Below, piece by piece: positions 48,567-57,101 of a stretch of 64,000 bases of DNA. This DNA is from Streptomyces endocoffeicus. GTDB taxonomy: Bacteria > Actinomycetota > Actinomycetes > Streptomycetales > Streptomycetaceae. The first letter of the stretch is position 1. Each line of letters begins with the position of its first letter. Both the position numbers and the translations under genes were made by a program. The stretch is taken from the NCBI RefSeq assembly GCF_016741935.1, contig NZ_JAERRG010000001.1:1054001-1118000 (forward strand). The letters are read 5' to 3'. Below the pieces are notes generated by a model. The model searched no databases and was not told the origin of the DNA. It saw only the letters and a program-made list of their open reading frames with translations.

Positions 48567-50039
48567 TCAGACCGGCACCGCGACGTACTTGTACTCCAGG
48601 AACTCGTCGATGCCGACGCGGCCGCCCTCGCGTCCGAGCCCGGACTGTTTGACGCCGCCGAAGGGGGCCGCGGGGTTGGAGACCAGTCCGGTGTTGAGGC
48701 CGACCATGCCGACCTCGAGCCGCTCGCTCACCCGCAGCGAGCGGTTGAGGTCCTGGGTGAACACATAGCCCACCAGACCCCATTCGGTGTCGTTGGCGGT
48801 GGCGAGGGCCTCGTCCTCGTCGTCGAAGGTGAGCACGGCCGCGACCGGCCCGAAGATCTCGGTCTCCATCAGCCGGCTGGCCGGGGAGACACCGGTGAGC
48901 ACCGTGGGCGGGTAGAAGCAGCCGGGGCCCTCGGGGGTGCTGCCGCCGACCAGGACCTCGGCGCCGCGCGCCACGGCGTCCGCGACCAGCTCCTCGACCT
49001 TGGTACGCCCCGCCCGGTCGATGAGCGGCCCGACCTGGACACCGGGGCGGCTGCCGGGGCCGACCTCCAGCGCGCCCATGCGGCGGGCCAGCCGGTCGGC
49101 GAACTCGGCCGCCACGGAGGAGTGGACGAAGAAGCGGTTGGCCGCCGTGCACGCCTCGCCCATGTTGCGCATCTTGGCGGTCATGGCGCCCTCGACCGCG
49201 ACGTCGAGGTCGGCGTCCTCGAAGACGATGAAGGGGGCGTTGCCGCCGAGTTCCATGGAGGTGCGGACCACCGCGGACGCGCTCTGGGCGAGCAGGGTAC
49301 GGCCGACCTGGGTGGAGCCGGTGAAGGAGAGCTTGCGGATGTGTCCGCCGGTGAGCAGCGGCTCCACGACCTCTCCCGCGCGGGAGGTGGTGACCACGTT
49401 GAGCACCCCGGCCGGAAGCCCCGCCTCTTCCAGGATTCCGGCGAGCGCCAGGCTGGACAGCGGGGTCTGCGGGGCGGGCTTGAGCACCATGGTGCAGCCC
49501 GCGGCGATCGCCGGGCCGATCTTGCGGGTGCCCATGGCCAGCGGGAAGTTCCACGGCGTGATGAGCAGACAGGGGCCGACCGGGCGGCGCATCAGCAGCA
49601 TGCGGTTCTTGCCGTCCGGCAGCGTGGAGAACCCGCCCTCGACGCGCACCGCCTCCTCGGAGAACCAGCGGAAGAACTCCGCGGCGTAGGCCGCCTCTCC
49701 GCGCGCCTCGGCCAGCGGCTTGCCCATCTCGGCCGTCATCAGCGCGGCGAGCGCGTCGGCCCGCTCCATGATCAGCTCATAGGCGCGGCGCAGGATCTCG
49801 CTGCGTGCGCGGGGCGCGGTGGCCGCCCACTTCTCCTGGGCCTCCTCGGCCGCGGCCAGGGCGCGCTGCCCGTCGGCGGGGGCGGCGTCGGCGACGTCGC
49901 ACAGCACCTCACCGGTGGCCGGGTCGTCGACCGGCATGGTCTGGCCGCCCGCCGCGTCGGACCACGCCCCGGCGATGTAGAGCTGTTTGGGCACCGCGGC
50001 GAGGACCTCGGCGGCCGAAGGGTACGAGGGGGTGGACAT
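48567..50039 (-). CDS. gabD: NAD(P)-dependent succinate-semialdehyde dehydrogenase
   Basis: A 490-residue aldehyde dehydrogenase; AGGAGA eight bases before ATG 50039. Motifs: PWNFPLAMGTRKIGPAIAAGC (cofactor), LSFTGSTQVGRTL, SMELGGNAPFIVF (catalytic Glu) and MRNMGEACTAANRFFV (catalytic Cys). It oxidises succinate semialdehyde to succinate. It lies 88 bp downstream of the GABA aminotransferase, forming a gabT-gabD operon for GABA degradation. Confidence 0.93.
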   Translation of the reverse strand: MSTPSYPSAAEVLAAVPKQLYIAGAWSDAAGGQTMPVDDPATGEVLCDVADAAPADGQRALAAAEEAQEKWAATAPRARSEILRRAYELIMERADALAALMTAEMGKPLAEARGEAAYAAEFFRWFSEEAVRVEGGFSTLPDGKNRMLLMRRPVGPCLLITPWNFPLAMGTRKIGPAIAAGCTMVLKPAPQTPLSSLALAGILEEAGLPAGVLNVVTTSRAGEVVEPLLTGGHIRKLSFTGSTQVGRTLLAQSASAVVRTSMELGGNAPFIVFEDADLDVAVEGAMTAKMRNMGEACTAANRFFVHSSVAAEFADRLARRMGALEVGPGSRPGVQVGPLIDRAGRTKVEELVADAVARGAEVLVGGSTPEGPGCFYPPTVLTGVSPASRLMETEIFGPVAAVLTFDDEDEALATANDTEWGLVGYVFTQDLNRSLRVSERLEVGMVGLNTGLVSNPAAPFGGVKQSGLGREGGRVGIDEFLEYKYVAVPV

Positions 50040-50127
50040 AGGGGCAATCTCCTATCGGACCGCCGCCGGTCCGAGGGGTTCGGACCGGCGGGCGGATCGG
50101 GCTCCCGTGGGTGATGTGCGGTGCGCG

Positions 50128-51387
50128 TCAGGAGTCCGCTGTTCCGGCGCTGACGGCGGCGGACCAGGCGCGCAGACCCTCGTCGATCGCCGCTTCGTCG
50201 ACGACGAGGGCGGGGATCATCCGGACCACATGGTTCCAGGCGCCGCACAGGAGCAGCAACAGCCCTTCGTCCACGGCGGCGCGCTGCACCCGGGCCGCGG
50301 TCGCCGGGTCCGGCTCGCCGTCGGCGGTGACGAACTCGCTGGCCAGCATGAGGCCGAGGCCGCGCACATCGCCGATGGCGGGGGTCTTGGCGGCCACGTC
50401 CTCCAGACCGCTGCGCAGCCGCGCCCCCATGGCCTCGGCGTTGGCCACGAGGTTCTCCTCGCGGACCACGTCCAGGGTGGCGACGGCCGCCGCGCAGGCC
50501 ACGGCGTTGGCGCCGTAGGTGCCGCCCTGGGAGCCGGGCCAGGCCTTGTTCATCAGCTCCTCGGAGGCGGCGATGCCGGACAGTGGGAAGCCGCTGGCCA
50601 GCCCCTTGGCGGTGACCAGGATGTCGGGGCGGATGCCGAAGTGGTCATGCCCCCAGAACCGTCCGGTGCGGCCCACCCCGGTCTGCACCTCGTCCAGGAT
50701 CAGCAGGAAGCCATGGCGGTCGGCCCGCTCCCGCAGGCCCCGCAGGAACCCCTCGGTGGCGGGCACATAGCCGCCCTCGCCGAGCACCGGTTCGACGATG
50801 ATCGCGGCGGTGTCGTCGGGCGGGGAGATGGTCTGCAGGACGTAGTCCAGCTCCCGCAGGGCGAACCGGGTCGCGGTCTCCTCGTCCCAGCCGTAGCGGT
50901 AGGCCGTGGGGAACGGGGTCACCACGACGCCGCTCATCAGGGGGGAGAAACCGGACCGGAAGCGGGTTCCGGAGGTGGTCATGGAGGCGGCGGCCACGGT
51001 GCGGCCGTGGAATCCGCCGTGGCAGACCAGGACGTTGGGCCGGCCGGTGGCCTGGCGGGCCAGGCGCAGGGCCGACTCCACGGCCTCGCTGCCGGAGTTG
51101 CTGAAGAACAGACTGTCGAGGCCCGCGGGGAGCACCTCGCCCAGCTTTTCGACCAGCCGCCGCAGCGGCGGGTGCATCACGGTCGTGTACTGGCCGTGGA
51201 TGAGGGTGCCCACCTGCTCCTGGGCGGCGGCGACGACCCGCGGATGGCAGTGCCCGGTGCTGGTGACGCCGATGCCCGCGGTGAAGTCGAGGTATCGCCG
51301 ACCGTCCTCGCCGTCGACGTAGGCGCCCTCTCCGCGGACGGCGACCACCGGAGTGGCTTGACGGAGCTGCGGCGACAGATTGGTCAT
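50128..51387 (-). CDS. gabT: 4-aminobutyrate aminotransferase
   Basis: A 419-residue class III PLP aminotransferase from ATG 51387 (GGGAGAG upstream). Motifs: RYLDFTAGIGVTSTGHCHPRVV, FFSNSGSEAVESALRLAR (PLP phosphate), FLLILDEVQTGVGRTGRFW (Asp to PLP nitrogen) and PDILVTAKGLASGFPLSG (Schiff-base Lys). It moves the amino group of GABA to 2-oxoglutarate, feeding gabD. The PucR regulator is divergent. Confidence 0.92.
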   Translation of the reverse strand: MTNLSPQLRQATPVVAVRGEGAYVDGEDGRRYLDFTAGIGVTSTGHCHPRVVAAAQEQVGTLIHGQYTTVMHPPLRRLVEKLGEVLPAGLDSLFFSNSGSEAVESALRLARQATGRPNVLVCHGGFHGRTVAAASMTTSGTRFRSGFSPLMSGVVVTPFPTAYRYGWDEETATRFALRELDYVLQTISPPDDTAAIIVEPVLGEGGYVPATEGFLRGLRERADRHGFLLILDEVQTGVGRTGRFWGHDHFGIRPDILVTAKGLASGFPLSGIAASEELMNKAWPGSQGGTYGANAVACAAAVATLDVVREENLVANAEAMGARLRSGLEDVAAKTPAIGDVRGLGLMLASEFVTADGEPDPATAARVQRAAVDEGLLLLLCGAWNHVVRMIPALVVDEAAIDEGLRAWSAAVSAGTADS

Positions 51388-51589
51388 GTTCTCTCCCACA
51401 CCCACGGATCGACGATGCGCTCGGACACTTCGAGGGTGAGGGGGCGGACCCGGTCAGGACAATGATCACTGTGTCGCGGGGTGGTGATCGCTATGGACGA
51501 TCTGTCAACGACCCCGGGGACGGTCCCTGTCAAGAGGCCGGCCGGGATCGTGGTTGCGTTCGGCGTACGGGCTTGCCAGAGTGAGCCGC
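51388..51589. promoter_or_regulatory. Divergent gabT/pucR control region with palindromic operator
   Basis: At 51459-51472 lies ACAATGATCACTGT, a near-perfect palindrome (one mismatched pair) centred on TGATCA. It is 72 bp before gabT and 118 bp before the regulator start. PucR-type activators bind short palindromes in such shared regions. No clear -35/-10 pair was picked out. Confidence 0.5.
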
Positions 51590-53275
51590 ATGAACGGCTC
51601 GGGCGGCACCGCGTACGACGCTGCCGGACGGCCGCTGACCCGGCCCGCCGAACCCCCGCGGATCCCGGGGCGTCCGCCGCTCGGCCTCTCCGAGGTGCTG
51701 CGGCTTCCGGTGCTGGCCGCCGGGGCACCGGAGGTGGTCTCCGGCCATGGGCAGCTGGACCGGCCGGTCCGCTGGGTCCACATCACCGAGCTGCTGGACC
51801 CGGCGTCCTTCCTCAAGGGCGGGGAGCTGGTGCTGACCACCGGGATGCCGCTGCCCGAGGATCCGGCGCTGGTCCGCCGGTATGTCGACGAGCTCGCGGA
51901 CGTCGGCGCCGCCGGGCTGGTCATCGAGCTGGTGCGGCGCTACCACCGGCCGCCCTCGGAGCTGGTCCGGGCCTGTCTGGCGCGGGACTTCCCGCTCGTC
52001 CTGCTCTCGCGGACGGTGAACTTCGTGGAGGTCACCCAGGTGCTCCACTCCCTGATCGTCGGCAGTCAGGTGGAGAGCCTGCGCCGGGCCCAGGACGTCC
52101 ATGACACCTTCACCGCGCTGACCCTGCGCGGCGCCGGGCCGGAGGAGGTGGTGGACATGGCCGCCGAGATGAGCGGGCACCCCGTGGTGCTGGAGAACCT
52201 GGTGCACCAGGCCGTCATCTGCGGTTCACCGGGGCGCGGGGTGGAGGGGGCGCTGACCGGCTGGGAGCGGCGCTCGCGCGCCACGCCCTCACCCGACCGG
52301 ACCGGGCTGAGCGGTCCGGAGGACTGGCTGGTGACCGCGGTGGAGTACCGGGGCGAGCGATGGGGGCGGCTGCTGATGCTCCCGGACGGGGCCCGGGACC
52401 CGGCGGTCGGCCCCGAGGACGCGATGGTCCTGGAGCGCACCGCCACGGCCCTGACCATCGCCCGGCTCACCCATCACACCCGCTGGGAGCGGCGGGCCCA
52501 GCGCACACTGCTGCTGGACCTGGTGGAGCAGCGCTGCCGCTCCAGGGGCGAGGCCCGGGCCAGGGCCGAGGCGCTGGGCGTGCCGGTCGCGGGCCGCCGG
52601 CTGATGGTGGTGCTGGTCAGCCCCGGGCCCGGCGCCGGGGAGACGACCGAGCTGGAGGACCGGCTGACGGACGAGCTGGGGGCCGCCGGGGCCGCCGTAC
52701 TGGTCGGCGCGGTGCCCGGTGACCACATAGGGGTGCTGTTGGCCCTCACCGCCGCCACGCCCTGGCGGCCGCTGGTGGAGCGGCTGAGCCGGTCGGTGCG
52801 GGAGTTCCGGCCGGACGCCGTGATCAGCGTCGGCTCGGAGGTGTCGGACCTGTCGCAGACCGCCCGGTCGTTCCAGCAGGCGGCGCGGGTCGCGGACGCC
52901 GCCGTTCCGGGGACGCCGGACAAGGCGTTCCACGAGCTGTCCGACATCGGGCTGCGGCAGTTGCTGTACGCGCTGCGCGGCGATGTGCGGCTCCAGGAGT
53001 TCGTGGAGCGGCAGTTGGGACGGCTGGTGGACTACGACGAGCGGCATGGCACCGATCTGCTGCCGGTACTGCACACCTTCCTGGACGCGGCGGGCAACAA
53101 GACGGTGGCCGCCAAGCGCGCGAATCTGTCCCGGCAGGCGTTCTACCAGCGGCTGCACTCGGTGGAGCGGGTGCTGGGCTGCGATCTGGAGTCGGGTGAG
53201 CAGCGCACCCAGCTCCATGTGGCGCTCACCGCCTTCCGTCTGCTGCGGCTGTCCCGGGGCCCGGCCTCGTCCTGA
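51590..53275 (+). CDS. PucR-family transcriptional regulator of the gab operon
   Basis: A 561-residue protein. ATG 51590 is preferred; GTG 51581 and TTG 51554 are in frame. Residues ~30-150 are the PucR N-terminal purine-catabolism-type domain (LSEVLRLPVLAAGAPEV, RWVHITELLDPASFLKGGELVLTTG), followed by a central GGDEF-like CdaR region. The C-terminal ~70 residues hold the HTH_30 (LLPVLHTFLDAAGNKTVAAKRANLSRQAFYQRLHSVERVLG). Divergent placement next to gabT suggests it activates gabTD in response to GABA or a derivative. A 22-bp hairpin follows its stop. Confidence 0.92.
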   Translation: MNGSGGTAYDAAGRPLTRPAEPPRIPGRPPLGLSEVLRLPVLAAGAPEVVSGHGQLDRPVRWVHITELLDPASFLKGGELVLTTGMPLPEDPALVRRYVDELADVGAAGLVIELVRRYHRPPSELVRACLARDFPLVLLSRTVNFVEVTQVLHSLIVGSQVESLRRAQDVHDTFTALTLRGAGPEEVVDMAAEMSGHPVVLENLVHQAVICGSPGRGVEGALTGWERRSRATPSPDRTGLSGPEDWLVTAVEYRGERWGRLLMLPDGARDPAVGPEDAMVLERTATALTIARLTHHTRWERRAQRTLLLDLVEQRCRSRGEARARAEALGVPVAGRRLMVVLVSPGPGAGETTELEDRLTDELGAAGAAVLVGAVPGDHIGVLLALTAATPWRPLVERLSRSVREFRPDAVISVGSEVSDLSQTARSFQQAARVADAAVPGTPDKAFHELSDIGLRQLLYALRGDVRLQEFVERQLGRLVDYDERHGTDLLPVLHTFLDAAGNKTVAAKRANLSRQAFYQRLHSVERVLGCDLESGEQRTQLHVALTAFRLLRLSRGPASS

Positions 53276-53282
53276 GACGGCG

Positions 53283-53329
53283 ACGCGCCACGGCCGGCCC
53301 GGATCGAATCCGGGCCGGCCGTGGCGCGT
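53283..53329. terminator. Very strong bidirectional terminator between pucR and the PAS-LuxR gene
   Basis: Perfect 22-bp arms at 53283-53304 and 53308-53329 (core GCCACGGCCGGCCCGGAT) with a three-base CGA loop, between two convergent genes. It insulates the gab region from the regulator cluster. Confidence 0.88.
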
Positions 53330-53353
53330 TCGTGGACTTCCGCGGCGCGGGGG

Positions 53354-54040
53354 TCATTTGACGAAGTCGTCGACGACCTTCGGTGGCCAGCAGCCGACGT
53401 TGAGCACGCCGATGGAGTAGGCGCGGGAGACGAGGGCCGCGCGGTTGGGCACCCGCAGCTTCCGCAGCAGCCGAGTCACGTGGTACTCGACACCCTGCCG
53501 GCTGAGGTAGAGCCGGGAGGCCAGGGGGATGGTGGAGAGCCCGGCAGCGATGCCCTCCAGGATGCGCGCCTCGGTCTCGGTGAGGAGCTTCTTACGGTCG
53601 GTGACCATGTCCACCTCCTCGCCACCCGCCGTGGGACGCATCACCACGAGGATCGACGCCACATGGGCGGTGCCCTCGCGCACCGCCACGGCGGTGAGCC
53701 CGCTGGTGAAGGCGGCCCCCTCGGCCCCGATGGCCACCACATGGGTGGTGAACCGGTGGCGGGAGCCGTCGAGGAGCCGGGTGAACTGCCGCTTCAGCGC
53801 CTGTCGGACGCTGGGGTGGACAAGGTCACTGAAGTCACGGCCGCACACGTCCGAGGCGGCGTCGTCGAACTGCCGGAAGAATTCCCGGTTCGCCTGCTGG
53901 ACGATGAGCGACGGGTCGAGACAGACGACACACGCCCCTGGCTGATCGAACTGGCGCAATAGATCCGTGTACTCGGTCTGCTCGTGTCCAAGCTCGTGGG
54001 GGGTTGGCCGAGCCGAATCCGCTAGTAAAGGCAATGCCAA
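53354..54040 (-). CDS. PAS-LuxR transcriptional regulator (PimM/NysRIV type), TTA-containing
   Basis: A 228-residue regulator. A PAS domain is at about residues 30-130 (GACVVCLDPSLIVQQANREFF), and a LuxR helix-turn-helix at about 150-212 (LTETEARILEGIAAGLSTIPLASRLYLSRQGVEYHVTRLLRKLRVPNRAALV in segments). This architecture and HTH sequence are those of the polyene-cluster activators PimM, AmphRIV and NysRIV. The start is TTG 54040 (AAGGGA ten bases upstream; TTG 54034 also possible). Codon 5 is TTA and codon 6 CTA, so translation may depend on bldA. A 34-bp palindrome overlaps its promoter. Three LAL regulators follow on the same strand upstream. Confidence 0.88.
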   Translation of the reverse strand: MALPLLADSARPTPHELGHEQTEYTDLLRQFDQPGACVVCLDPSLIVQQANREFFRQFDDAASDVCGRDFSDLVHPSVRQALKRQFTRLLDGSRHRFTTHVVAIGAEGAAFTSGLTAVAVREGTAHVASILVVMRPTAGGEEVDMVTDRKKLLTETEARILEGIAAGLSTIPLASRLYLSRQGVEYHVTRLLRKLRVPNRAALVSRAYSIGVLNVGCWPPKVVDDFVK

Positions 54041-54069
54041 GGGACTGCCATCCCTTCCTAATTCTCAGT

Positions 54070-54103
54070 ATTCGGAATTGAATACCGATATTCAATTCCG
54101 AAT
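54070..54103. promoter_or_regulatory. 34-bp palindrome overlapping the PAS-LuxR promoter
   Basis: Perfect 15-bp arms ATTCGGAATTGAATA (54070-54084) and its complement (54089-54103) flank CCGA. It is strikingly AT-rich here. On the minus strand a -35 TTGAAT and a -10 AATACT, 17 bp apart, fall inside it, so a bound protein would cover the promoter. A second motif, CTAGGGA at 54123-54129, equals one half of the CTVGGGAWWTCCCBAG site of PimM, which hints at control by a PAS-LuxR protein. Confidence 0.65.
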
Positions 54104-54290
54104 GTTCATTTCAGAATTGAGACTAGGGATCTACGGGTACGGAAGTCAACGTCAACAGGGGTGTGGCCACCCAATCCCGTGGTGGGGTGCCCCGAAGGTT
54201 CGGTCCGCACCCCACCCCTTCGGTGGGCCGGTACGGTCGGTTCACGAATCCTCGTCAAACAGCGTCCAATTATCGCCGTTAACGCTCCGT

Positions 54291-57101
54291 TCACGAATGC
54301 ATGCGAGGCAGCAGCTCGATGAGCTCGCGCCGCCCGGAGACGCCCAGCTTGCGATAGGAACTCGTCAGATGCTTCTCGATGGCGCGGGAGCTCACCCCCA
54401 GCTCGGCCGCGACCTCCTGGTTGGTCAGGCCGCGTCCGACGAGGGAGGTCACGGTGCGTTCGGTACGGGTGAGGGTCGCCTCCGGCGGGGCGGCCGCCGC
54501 ACCGCTGCCGTCCGCCGCGCGGATCCGGTCGACCAGCCGTGGCACTCCGCACGCCGAGGCCAGGGCCGCGGCCTCGCGGAGTACCGCCGCCGCCTCGCCG
54601 CCGCCCGGCCTCAGCCGCTTGCCCAGCAGCACGAGCGTGCGGGCGAGTTCGAGTTCATTGGCCGAGGCGCGCAGTACGTCGACCGACTCGCGCAGCAGCC
54701 GCACCCCCTGGTCACCGTCGGTCAGCCGGGCCTTCACCCGCAGCGCGCGGCCGAGCGCCACGGGGGCGCCCCATTCCGTCGCCCGCAGCAGCTCCTCGTC
54801 GGCCAGTGCCCCGGCCGCGTGGGGGTCGCCGACCCGCCGGTGGAGGTCGGCCGCCCAGGGCCGCCAGGAGAAGAGCACGGGATTGCGCCAGCCCGACGCC
54901 TCCAGCTGCCGGCCGCAGGCCAGGAGGGTTTCGAGGGCGCCGGGCCAGCGGCCCTGCTCGGCGTCCTGCGCCGCCTTGACGAACTGCAGCGCCGCGGTCA
55001 GGGCCAGGCTCGAGGAGCGGCGCCGGCCGGGGCCGTCCAGAATCCGCTCGATCAGCGCGGAGTCCTGGAGGTCCAGGGCCACGCGGGTGAGGGCGAGGGT
55101 GGAGACGACCCCGGCCTCCTGCCAGTGCACCTCGGCCAGCCGCACGGCGCGCTCGGCGTATTCACGTGCCTGGGCGACGCGGCCGCGGGCGCTGAGCACC
55201 ATGGCCTGCTGGACGTTGACGAGCGCGTCCACGACCGTGCCGCCCCGCCGCCGCGTCTGCTGCTCCATGGCCAGCCAGGAGCTGATCCCCCGTACCGAAT
55301 CGGCGGCCACCAGCCCGATCACCACCAGCGGCAGCGGGGTGTGGACCTGGTCGGAGGTGGCCGGTTCGCGCTCCAGGATGCGGTTGGCCAGCCGGGTGAC
55401 CTCGGCCGCGGGCCATCGGGCGGTGAGCACCGCCGCGTTGAGCAGCACCGCCGTCAGCTCGCGCTCGGCGGAGGTGGTCAGTGGCGGCTCCTCCCCCAGC
55501 GCGGACAGCCGCTCGACCGCCGCGGCCAGCTCCGCCGGGTCCTCGTGTCCGGCGTGCCGCAGCCGCGCCTCGAGCCGCAGCGCCACATCGCGCGCCGTGC
55601 CCTCCAGCGAGGCGGCGGGCCCCAGGTCCTCGGCGACCTGGTGCAGCAGATCGATGACCGACGGGGGCCCCAGGCCCACGATGGTGGGCGAGATCCGCAG
55701 GGCCGCGGCGGCCCGGAGCCTGGGGGTGGTCAGCAGGGGGATCGCCTGGGAGATGTGGCGTTCGCAGGCGGCCGGGTCGAAGCCGCGCTCCGCGGTGGCC
55801 AGATCGATCAGCAGCCGGGCCCGGCCCTCCCCGGTCAGCGAGCCGTCCAGGAGGGCGCGGCGCAGATAGCGGGCGGCGGTGCGGGGCGCGCCGCGGCGCA
55901 GCGCGGTGTCCGCCGCGGCCCTCAGCACCTCCACCGCCCAGGGGTGGTCGGAGCTGGTGACGGCCAGGAGCTGGGCGGCGACGAGTTCGGCGGGGCGTCC
56001 GTTGTGGTACATCAGGGCCGCCGCGGCGTCGTGCAGCCGCTCCCGTTCGGCCACCGTCATCGAGGACTCGACCGCGTCCTGCACCACCCGGTGGAGGAAG
56101 CGCGGCTCCTGCTCGGCCGCGATCAGCCCCAGCTGGTGGAGGTCGCGCAGCGCGGCCAGGAAGCCGATCGGGTCCAGCCCGGCCAGCCGCCCCAGGAGGT
56201 CCGGGTCGGCCTGGTCGCCGAGGACCGCGATGGCGGCGGCCAGGTCGCGCGGGGGCCGGGGCTGGGCGCGCAGGGAACTGGCCAGCCGCTCGCGCAGCTG
56301 GGCGGGGCGCAGGGAGCGGGCCGTCTCGGCATGCTCGGCGGTGGGCCGGTGGCCGCGCATGGCCAGGTCCGCCAGCACCGACTTCAGGAACAGCGGGTTG
56401 CCCGCGGAGCTCTCGTGGCAGGCGCGGGCGAACTCCTCGTCCCCCGGCACGCCGAACTGCTCGAGGATCACTTCCTTGGTGGCGCCCAGCGACAGCGGTG
56501 CGGGGCGCAGCACCCGCCGCGCCGCCTCGACGATCTCCCGCAGCAGTGGGTCCCCGGGGCGCCGGTAGCCGTCCCGCAGCGCGCAGACGAGTACGGCGCG
56601 CAGCGCGTGCAGCCGCTTGACGAGGAAGGCGAGCCAGCGCAGCGAGGGGGTGTCGACCCACTGCAGATCGTCCACGAGGATGAGCAGCGGGCGCTCGGCA
56701 CTCGCGGTGGCCAGCACCGAGCGCAGGCCGTACAGCGCCTCCTCGGGGATGGTGACGGCCCCGTTCTCGTCGAGCGGCGGTGCGTCGTCGGAGAAGACCG
56801 TCCGGCAGAGGTCGACCTCTCCCTCGATGCGCTGCCCGCGGAGCTCTTCCGGGGCGCCGGTGAGCAGGCTGTCGAAGAGCTGGCGGACCACGCCGAAGTC
56901 GAAGTCCTGCTCCATCGGCGCGGCGTTGGCGCGCAGGACCCTGATCTTCTCGCCCTCGGCGAGCATCGGCAGCTGGTGCAGCAGCGCGGTCCGGCCGGTC
57001 CCCAGGGGGCCGGTGAGCAACACCAGTGACGAGTCCCCCGCCGCCGCGGCCCGCAGGGCCTCCGCGACCTGCGCCAGCTCGGCCTCCCGTTCAAGCAACA
57101 T
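54291..57101 (-). CDS. LAL-type (MalT-like) LuxR regulator 1
   Basis: A 936-residue regulator; ATG 57101 with GGGAGGCGGAATCG upstream. N-terminal AAA-type ATPase: Walker A GPLGTGRTALL (residues ~31-41, Arg in place of the usual Lys) and Walker B LLILVDDLQWVD (~140). A long TPR-like helical middle follows, and a C-terminal LuxR HTH at ~870-930 (LTRTERTVTSLVGRGLTNQEVAAELGVSSRAIEKHLTSSYRKLGV). It overlaps the next LAL by 11 bp, so it is coupled to it. Composition matches NysRI-III-type pathway regulators. I found no TTA codon in it by eye. Confidence 0.9.
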   Translation of the reverse strand: MLLEREAELAQVAEALRAAAAGDSSLVLLTGPLGTGRTALLHQLPMLAEGEKIRVLRANAAPMEQDFDFGVVRQLFDSLLTGAPEELRGQRIEGEVDLCRTVFSDDAPPLDENGAVTIPEEALYGLRSVLATASAERPLLILVDDLQWVDTPSLRWLAFLVKRLHALRAVLVCALRDGYRRPGDPLLREIVEAARRVLRPAPLSLGATKEVILEQFGVPGDEEFARACHESSAGNPLFLKSVLADLAMRGHRPTAEHAETARSLRPAQLRERLASSLRAQPRPPRDLAAAIAVLGDQADPDLLGRLAGLDPIGFLAALRDLHQLGLIAAEQEPRFLHRVVQDAVESSMTVAERERLHDAAAALMYHNGRPAELVAAQLLAVTSSDHPWAVEVLRAAADTALRRGAPRTAARYLRRALLDGSLTGEGRARLLIDLATAERGFDPAACERHISQAIPLLTTPRLRAAAALRISPTIVGLGPPSVIDLLHQVAEDLGPAASLEGTARDVALRLEARLRHAGHEDPAELAAAVERLSALGEEPPLTTSAERELTAVLLNAAVLTARWPAAEVTRLANRILEREPATSDQVHTPLPLVVIGLVAADSVRGISSWLAMEQQTRRRGGTVVDALVNVQQAMVLSARGRVAQAREYAERAVRLAEVHWQEAGVVSTLALTRVALDLQDSALIERILDGPGRRRSSSLALTAALQFVKAAQDAEQGRWPGALETLLACGRQLEASGWRNPVLFSWRPWAADLHRRVGDPHAAGALADEELLRATEWGAPVALGRALRVKARLTDGDQGVRLLRESVDVLRASANELELARTLVLLGKRLRPGGGEAAAVLREAAALASACGVPRLVDRIRAADGSGAAAAPPEATLTRTERTVTSLVGRGLTNQEVAAELGVSSRAIEKHLTSSYRKLGVSGRRELIELLPRMHS

